Shown here in pieces: positions 59,044 to 64,000 of a DNA stretch of 64,000 nt. Position 1 is the stretch's first letter. The number at the start of each line of letters is the position of its first letter. The position numbers and the translations under genes were made by a program. The DNA comes from Vibrio sp. Isolate32 (GTDB lineage Bacteria > Pseudomonadota > Gammaproteobacteria > Enterobacterales > Vibrionaceae): contig NZ_JAKEUQ010000013.1 of NCBI RefSeq assembly GCF_022397955.1, forward strand, positions 47,067 through 111,066, read 5' to 3'. The notes below the pieces were generated by a model. The model was not told the DNA's origin. It did no database searches and saw only the letters and a program-made list of their open reading frames with translations.

Positions 59044-60393
59044 ATGAGCAGAAAAGTTCGGTTGGTAGCTCAGTCTTTTGGGGATGGGGATTATTCCATA
59101 GTCAGAACGACAGTAAACAAATACCCAAAGTGTTTGTTTGAGTCTGATGAATCTGCCAGTAACAAAGTAAGTACCGTTGTCATTCAGCAGGAAAAGCCAG
59201 TTCTGATTGATATCCCCCTTTTGTGTGATGGTAGAGGGAGAAATGTTATTCCGGTTAACCTATTCATCAGGAGCAAGGCTAGGTTCTCCCCAGATCCTAA
59301 AACACTGAAAGACTATGCTCAAGCTCTATTAGCCTTCTATAGATATATGTCTATACATGGGCTTAATATTTACGATGTGAGTTCTGAGAAAGAGAACGGT
59401 GTCGTTTACAAGTTTCGTGATTTCTTACTGGAAAATGTAAAACGTGAAGTGGATGGCGAGATCCAAGGTATCTATGCACCTAGTACTGCATCGAGTTACG
59501 TTTTAAAAGTGGTCGATTTTTATAACTTTTTGAACACTTCAAAAATTGTAGAGTTCAGTGATAGCTTTGTACCATTTGAATACAAAACCAAATCAATACA
59601 GAAACGTAACTCAGCACGTAGGAATAATCGCAAGCTCGGTCACTTAGATCGAGATATGGAGCAAATTGTTGTTAAAACCACTGAGCTGACCAAACCATTT
59701 GGGAAGAAACAAGCAGTAGCTCCTCACAAAAAACTGACACCTATGACCGAGGATGGTAAGGCAATTTTCATAGAGGCTTTAGGTGATGATTTTAGCGAAC
59801 CTAAGAACCTTATGTTGAAACTTGCAGTTGAATCAGGTTTGAGGCTTGAAGAGTTCACGACCTTTCCTGAGAGTGAAGTAAAAGCCCCTCAGGCAGAGAT
59901 TGTGAAATGCACCATAGGTGAAGTTCGTAACGGATGTAGAACCAAGTTCGATAAAGAGCGAACTATAGAAGTTCCTTATGAGACAATGAACGAATTGAAC
60001 CAATATCGATTAAGCGTGGCTAGAAATAATGCGCGCAATAGATCTTTGGTGCCTCATAATTGCTTGTTCGTAAAGTCAGATGGCTATCCATATAGCACAA
60101 ACACATTAGAGAAACACTTTGAAGGAATTCGGTTGAAAATCAGGGAAACACACCCTGATTGGTATTACACAGTGCATGACCTAAGGGCTACTTTTGCTAC
60201 CCATTGGCTATACAACAAGCATTTAGAAACGGGGATGCTTTTTGACGCCTTAATGGAGGATTTAAAGGAGCTTATGGGGCATGCAGATACCTCCGCAACC
60301 GAAAAGTATGTTAAATACATAAATACACAAGAAAACTGGTTTAAGTTCGCCAGATTACAAAATAAGTTGGCAAGTAAACATCTCAATTCTTAA
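59044..60393 (+). CDS. gmtY: tyrosine recombinase, GmtY-like
   Basis: A 449-residue tyrosine recombinase. The SAM-like core-binding domain lies at about 80-190. The catalytic domain shows the first Arg in ESGLRLEEF (about 270), HDLR (His-x-x-Arg, about 378), the GH of LMGHADTS and the nucleophile Tyr in EKYVKY (about 428). It should carry out the strand exchange of the island. Ribosome site AAGGGGGG. The next gene starts 12 bases after its stop. The GmtY name comes from the three-gene context; a Tn554 TnpA-like recombinase is the alternative. Confidence 0.75.
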   Translation: MSRKVRLVAQSFGDGDYSIVRTTVNKYPKCLFESDESASNKVSTVVIQQEKPVLIDIPLLCDGRGRNVIPVNLFIRSKARFSPDPKTLKDYAQALLAFYRYMSIHGLNIYDVSSEKENGVVYKFRDFLLENVKREVDGEIQGIYAPSTASSYVLKVVDFYNFLNTSKIVEFSDSFVPFEYKTKSIQKRNSARRNNRKLGHLDRDMEQIVVKTTELTKPFGKKQAVAPHKKLTPMTEDGKAIFIEALGDDFSEPKNLMLKLAVESGLRLEEFTTFPESEVKAPQAEIVKCTIGEVRNGCRTKFDKERTIEVPYETMNELNQYRLSVARNNARNRSLVPHNCLFVKSDGYPYSTNTLEKHFEGIRLKIRETHPDWYYTVHDLRATFATHWLYNKHLETGMLFDALMEDLKELMGHADTSATEKYVKYINTQENWFKFARLQNKLASKHLNS

Positions 60394-60404
60394 GAGGTTA
60401 AATA

Positions 60405-62831
60405 GTGGCTAAAAGTTCAATGGCAGCATTGTTGAAGCAGCCTCTGGTAAAAACAACTTCTAGCGAAAATGCAGACGTGACCGATATCTCTATGTCGTTA
60501 TCATTTAAGTTGAAAAAGGATGAAGTACATAATTATAACCTTAGAGATTTTTGCCATTTAGAATGCGACTCGAATAATAGCTTAGCGACTCCTAGCCGGT
60601 TTGATTTAGTGCAGAAAATATACAAGAAACTTAGTTCAAGCAGCATAACTGATGAGTCGAAACTTAATCAGGTCAAAAACCTTAAACGATATTTTTTCCT
60701 GTGTGATCGTAAGTCGTTAAATCCTTTTGGACGGGATGGAATTGATGGGATCTTAGGGATGCAAGGAGAGCTGGCGCGTCAAGAAAAACTGGCTAATGAG
60801 CCAATGCCTTTTAGGTTTAATTACCCAGATGGCGCTGAGTTAGGAATAAAAACATCATCCGCCAATACTTTTGCATCGCATATTAAAGACCTATTAGCAA
60901 TTGCAGGATGTTCAAGCTCTTTGATAGAAAAGTATGCGAGAAGACCGAATCAAAGAACCGATAAAGGTACAACTCAGCCACACACCGATGGCGAATTAGA
61001 AACCATTTTATCTAGGGTTCAACCATACTTTTTCTCACTAGCTGATGGGATATCTGATTATTTCAATAAACACGGTGAAATTCCTCAAAGGTTAAGTGAT
61101 TTATCTATTGGTGTGTCAGGCTATGAGGGGGAAACTAATGAATTAAAAATTAGCCTAGGCAGTCGTGTGGATAACACTTGTATTAGCTCTCACTTGCCTT
61201 TTAACCAAATGATGATTTCTGGTTATGTGCTTTTTTGCTATTACACATCATTTAACGACACTCAAGTTAGGGATGTGCGACATCCATTGTCTGTAATAAC
61301 TCAAAGAAAAGAAGGTCGAACAGAAAGATATATCAGGGTTAAGGGTTATAAAGCTAGAAAGGGTTCTGATGTTGAAGCATACTTCGTCGGGATTGATGAA
61401 GGGGAATTTGAAGATAGTGAGGCTAAAGGTAAGAATGCAGGATTTATCGTAGCCGACTTCCTTAAACGAGGACGCTATAAACACACAGATGGCTTGAAGT
61501 TTATTAATAAACTTTCTGAGGTATCAAGGAAGTGCAACCCTGATCAGTACGGAAATCTATTTTACAGTGTTGACAGTCATGGGAAAATAAAAAAGACATT
61601 CGATGTTGACAGACTTATGACTGCATTGACATTTAACCTTGGATTGCTTTCTGAAAATAGAAGTGTCTTATCTAGCTACTTGAGTGATGTTATTTGTAGG
61701 TACTTAGACAAAGGCGAGTGGGAGAGAATTACTACTACCACAGACAGCACTGGTTTCAAAACTATTTCACGCAAGTTGACGACTGAAAAAATGAAGTCAA
61801 CGCGAGTTAGTTCTCTTGTTTATGTCTTTGTCAGGAGCTTAACGGATATACCGTTAAAAGGAGCGCTTATTCCCCTTACTTATAAAGAAAGTAAGTCAAA
61901 GGGGGATATTGAAGTGTTCATTAAATACGAAGATGGAGCTGAAAGGAAGTTTGTCACTTCTACACGTTTCAAGAATACGCTTAAGAAGATTGAAGCTAGA
62001 TCGGAAACGTTGAACCCGCAGAAAGCGAAAGTAGGAGGTAGGGAAGTTACTCGACCTGCATATTTTCTTCCTATGGGAGTCAGATCTGAAACGTATCAAT
62101 GGGAAGGTCATGAGATGCCTGTGAGACGTAAGCTCTTGGCAGATCTAGGAATCAATCATGGGGCATACATACTAAACATTAACTCTCGTAGAATTCGCAC
62201 CAAAAATAGTGACAATCTCTATATAGATGAGGATGGTGGTAAGTTTGCGAGGGATATCCTACAGCATTCCAAGGAAACGCAGGGAGAAAAATACGTAGAC
62301 GGACATCCTACAGGAAATATGAGGCAGATGAGTCAGGGGTTAAGTGCCATGGGGCACATAGCTGACGGTGACTCTGTTGAGGTAGCTAAGACTAAGGTTA
62401 GGAAGCAACTTGGAATAAAAGTTCTTGCTTACGATGAGTGGAAGAAGAGTAAAACACCTTCAAATCCAAATGGTGTAGCTTGTAACGGGAAGATTGACCT
62501 TAGAGAAGGTAAAAATGAGCATTACGCAGCCCAAAAGTTTGCGGAAGAAAATGGCATCATTAATGAAGGTGAAGATATCACCTGTTTTCAATATGACTTA
62601 TGTATCTTTTGTAAGAACATGCAACTTATCGATGATGTTAATTCGGTCTATAAGCTAATTAGTTTTATAGATTCTTTATACGATCCTATAGAAAAAATGC
62701 CCGAGAGAGCAGATTATTTAGTCAGGCGAATAGAGAGGTTTGAGAGTTTACTTGAATTGTTACCTGAAGAAACCCTTGAAAAGGCAGATCTGCTATTTGA
62801 AGAGAATGGTCGTTACTTTTTGTTCAACTAA
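60405..62831 (+). CDS. gmtZ: integrase-like protein, GmtZ-like
   Basis: An 808-residue protein starting at GTG 60405. The C-terminal third has a stretch like the end of a tyrosine recombinase (DILQHSKETQGEKYVDG, about residues 623-639), and a Cys pattern CFQYDLCIFC follows near residue 730. The N-terminal part shows no family I recognise. Size, order and the C-terminal cysteine motif resemble Tn554 TnpB and GmtZ. It is likely a second recombinase subunit needed for mobility. Whether it is catalytic cannot be told by eye. Confidence 0.65.
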   Translation: MAKSSMAALLKQPLVKTTSSENADVTDISMSLSFKLKKDEVHNYNLRDFCHLECDSNNSLATPSRFDLVQKIYKKLSSSSITDESKLNQVKNLKRYFFLCDRKSLNPFGRDGIDGILGMQGELARQEKLANEPMPFRFNYPDGAELGIKTSSANTFASHIKDLLAIAGCSSSLIEKYARRPNQRTDKGTTQPHTDGELETILSRVQPYFFSLADGISDYFNKHGEIPQRLSDLSIGVSGYEGETNELKISLGSRVDNTCISSHLPFNQMMISGYVLFCYYTSFNDTQVRDVRHPLSVITQRKEGRTERYIRVKGYKARKGSDVEAYFVGIDEGEFEDSEAKGKNAGFIVADFLKRGRYKHTDGLKFINKLSEVSRKCNPDQYGNLFYSVDSHGKIKKTFDVDRLMTALTFNLGLLSENRSVLSSYLSDVICRYLDKGEWERITTTTDSTGFKTISRKLTTEKMKSTRVSSLVYVFVRSLTDIPLKGALIPLTYKESKSKGDIEVFIKYEDGAERKFVTSTRFKNTLKKIEARSETLNPQKAKVGGREVTRPAYFLPMGVRSETYQWEGHEMPVRRKLLADLGINHGAYILNINSRRIRTKNSDNLYIDEDGGKFARDILQHSKETQGEKYVDGHPTGNMRQMSQGLSAMGHIADGDSVEVAKTKVRKQLGIKVLAYDEWKKSKTPSNPNGVACNGKIDLREGKNEHYAAQKFAEENGIINEGEDITCFQYDLCIFCKNMQLIDDVNSVYKLISFIDSLYDPIEKMPERADYLVRRIERFESLLELLPEETLEKADLLFEENGRYFLFN

Positions 62832-62851
62832 TAAGATATAAAAGGACAAGC

Positions 62852-63766
62852 ATGGTCCCAGCGGTAGTAATTGAATCAAATAAGTTTAAAAGCGTAGCAC
62901 CACTTATATCTGATGATGAGACCTTTACTGATATCTTAGAGCGTAAGTTGGCAGGTGGTAACACTGATGAACTAGGTAACTTTGTAATCTATGAGGATGA
63001 TAAGGTAACAATCCATTTTAAAAATGATGAGTGGCCTTTTTTAGACTCGGGGTTAGATTTTGACGGTGGTGGCACAAACCTCGTCTTTGATATTGACGAT
63101 GGAACAAATGGTTATTCAAATGTTCTATTGATGAATGACCCTATCTCGGAGATTAAGTATCAGCTTAAGGCATTTGCTTTGGTGAGCATTTATTTATCTG
63201 AAAATCAAATTCAACTGTCGAATTTGAAGACTAAGTTAAATGAGCTGAAAAAACTGGTTCCCGTGTTCTTGGAGCATGGTGTTTATGATTTCACAATGCT
63301 CACCGATAAAAAGTTAGAGGAGATAACAACTTGTACCCCTTCTGTATTTAACACTAGAACACGACTGGAAGGGTTAAATGCACTTTATGATATTATTCCT
63401 TGGTTACCCTATAGTGTTCACTATTCAAAGCTAAAGGCCGCCATGTATTCATCAGGTTGGCGAGAGCCTGATCAATATGCAGTTATACCATTACGAATCT
63501 ACTTCGACTTGATGAATTGGGGGAAGGAAAGAGTTCATTATTACAAAGGACTTTCATCAGAGATTGAATATGCAGTAGAAAAGCTACTCCAGTTTGAAGA
63601 AGAAGAATTGCAAAGAGCGATAAGGCAAATTCGAAATGGAGAAAGAACCCTGCAAATTGGTAAGGAAACTAAAGGCTCTAAGAAGTTTTCTCGTGAATTA
63701 CAGGCTAATGGGGTAGAGCTTGTTGATTATGGAAAAAATCCTCTATGGATGGTATGCGCCCCATGA
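62852..63766 (+). CDS. gmtX: GmtX-like protein, 3' end probably replaced by IS66 DNA
   Basis: A 304-codon frame behind AAAGGA, 20 bases after gmtZ. No catalytic motif is visible; the chain is acidic at the start, alpha-helical and charged toward the end. By position it is the third member of the trio. Codons 301-304 (V-C-A-P) and the stop fall inside the presumed IS66 terminus that starts at 63752, so up to 300 residues are native and the true C-terminus may be lost. Role unknown. Confidence 0.6.
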   Translation: MVPAVVIESNKFKSVAPLISDDETFTDILERKLAGGNTDELGNFVIYEDDKVTIHFKNDEWPFLDSGLDFDGGGTNLVFDIDDGTNGYSNVLLMNDPISEIKYQLKAFALVSIYLSENQIQLSNLKTKLNELKKLVPVFLEHGVYDFTMLTDKKLEEITTCTPSVFNTRTRLEGLNALYDIIPWLPYSVHYSKLKAAMYSSGWREPDQYAVIPLRIYFDLMNWGKERVHYYKGLSSEIEYAVEKLLQFEEEELQRAIRQIRNGERTLQIGKETKGSKKFSRELQANGVELVDYGKNPLWMVCAP

Positions 63767-64000
63767 ACCCACGGGGCGGTGTTGTTAATGTTTGAAGTTC
63801 CAAGGTAGGAGCGCATCGATATCAGGCTCAGCTTTCGCGAGCTCTTTCATGCACTTGACTATGTAGTCGTAGAGGATAAGGCCGTTGGCTTTCGCTGTCT
63901 CGACGATGCTGTAAAGCATCGCGCTCGCATCAGCACCATTTGGTGTATTTGAGAAGAGCCAATTTTTTCTTCCAATGACCAGCGGTTTAATGGCGCGTTC
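63752..64000 (-). mobile_element. IS66 family insertion sequence (one end, partial)
   Basis: The sequence from GTATGCGCC at 63752 looks like an IS66 terminus (these start GTA and continue GCGCC-like). A CGCCCC/GGGGCG hairpin lies at 63757-63778, and the end of an IS66 TnpC gene follows on the minus strand. The element continues past the window edge. Confidence 0.75.
63785..64000 (-). CDS. tnpC: IS66 family transposase (TnpC), C-terminal part
   Basis: The last 71 codons of an IS66 transposase run from the window edge to TAA 63785. The chain ERAIKPLVIGRKNWLFSNTP... ends ...DALLPWNFKH, the standard TnpC C-terminus, including the Glu of the DDE site in ERAIKP. No break is seen within the visible part. 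Confidence 0.92.
   Translation of the reverse strand, partial: ERAIKPLVIGRKNWLFSNTPNGADASAMLYSIVETAKANGLILYDYIVKCMKELAKAEPDIDALLPWNFKH

Larger units (their letters stand above)
57459..64000 (+). mobile_element. radA-integrated genomic island, Gamma-Mobile-Trio type (left part)
   Basis: Foreign DNA begins at about 57459 inside radA. It opens with a complete substitute radA, then three genes in tight order: a tyrosine recombinase (449 aa), an 808-aa integrase-like protein and a 304-aa protein. Gene order, sizes and motifs fit the GmtY-GmtZ-GmtX module, whose islands carry anti-phage and toxin cargo in vibrios and other gammaproteobacteria. The three-gene recombinase plan also recalls Tn554 TnpABC. 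The island is not complete: cargo and right end lie past base 64000. Codon use is less biased than in flanking core genes. Identification rests on architecture and memory of the family, not a search. Confidence 0.7.

Noticed and set aside
59044..63766. phage integrase and prophage
   Set aside because: Only recombination genes are present with no phage structural or repressor genes in view, and the three-gene module fits an island better than a prophage.

Overview
The window is chromosomal DNA of a Vibrio. The gene content and order match the Vibrio core genome: hemL-erpA, an RND efflux pair, a ShyC-like endopeptidase, tyrS, dacB, ompU, greA, yhbY/rlmE-ftsH-folP-glmM-secG, two tRNAs, rimP-nusA-infB-rbfA-truB-rpsO-pnp-nlpI. 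A second core block follows: deoC-deoA-deoB-deoD, nupC, tatD, prfC, ytjB/serB, plzC and radA. The OmpU sequence and the gene order suggest the Splendidus clade or a close relative, but the species cannot be fixed by eye.

Layout. 1-16 kb holds rRNA methylation (rsmC), an AI-2E family permease, tetrapyrrole and Fe-S biogenesis (hemL, erpA), RND efflux, cell-wall hydrolases (shyC-like, dacB), tyrS, a short MgtE Mg2+ transporter behind a structured leader with its own tiny ORF, and the porin ompU. 16-33 kb is a dense translation, transcription and protein-quality block. It includes a sigma-32-like promoter before rlmE-ftsH and a tRNA-fMet/rimP/nusA/infB unit like E. coli metY-rimP-nusA-infB. 33-42 kb holds a MarR regulator with a MATE pump and matching operators at both genes, the O2-independent ubiquinone genes ubiU, ubiV and ubiT split by a GGDEF-EAL gene, then yhbS, holD and rimI. 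42-51 kb is the nucleoside catabolism cluster (deoDBAC read from the minus strand, plus nupC), tatD and prfC.

The accessory part starts at 51 kb. A GGDEF-EAL gene is reduced to a frameshifted EAL remnant fused to a decayed ISL3-family transposase (51.2-53.05 kb). After ytjB, serB and plzC, native radA is cut after about 15 codons (57458) by an integrated island. The island opens with its own full-length, divergent radA, followed in tight series by a tyrosine recombinase, an 808-aa integrase-like protein and a 304-aa protein. Size, order and motifs fit the GmtY-GmtZ-GmtX module of Gamma-Mobile-Trio islands, which are known to carry defensive and offensive cargo. An IS66-family element begins at about 63752, appears to cut the 3' end of the gmtX-like gene, and runs off the window. 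The island cargo and right end lie beyond base 64000.

The most interesting points are the radA-for-radA exchange at the island entry, two possible leader-peptide systems (before mgtE and before deoC), the paired MarR operators, and the decayed c-di-GMP gene that has also lost a catalytic glutamate.
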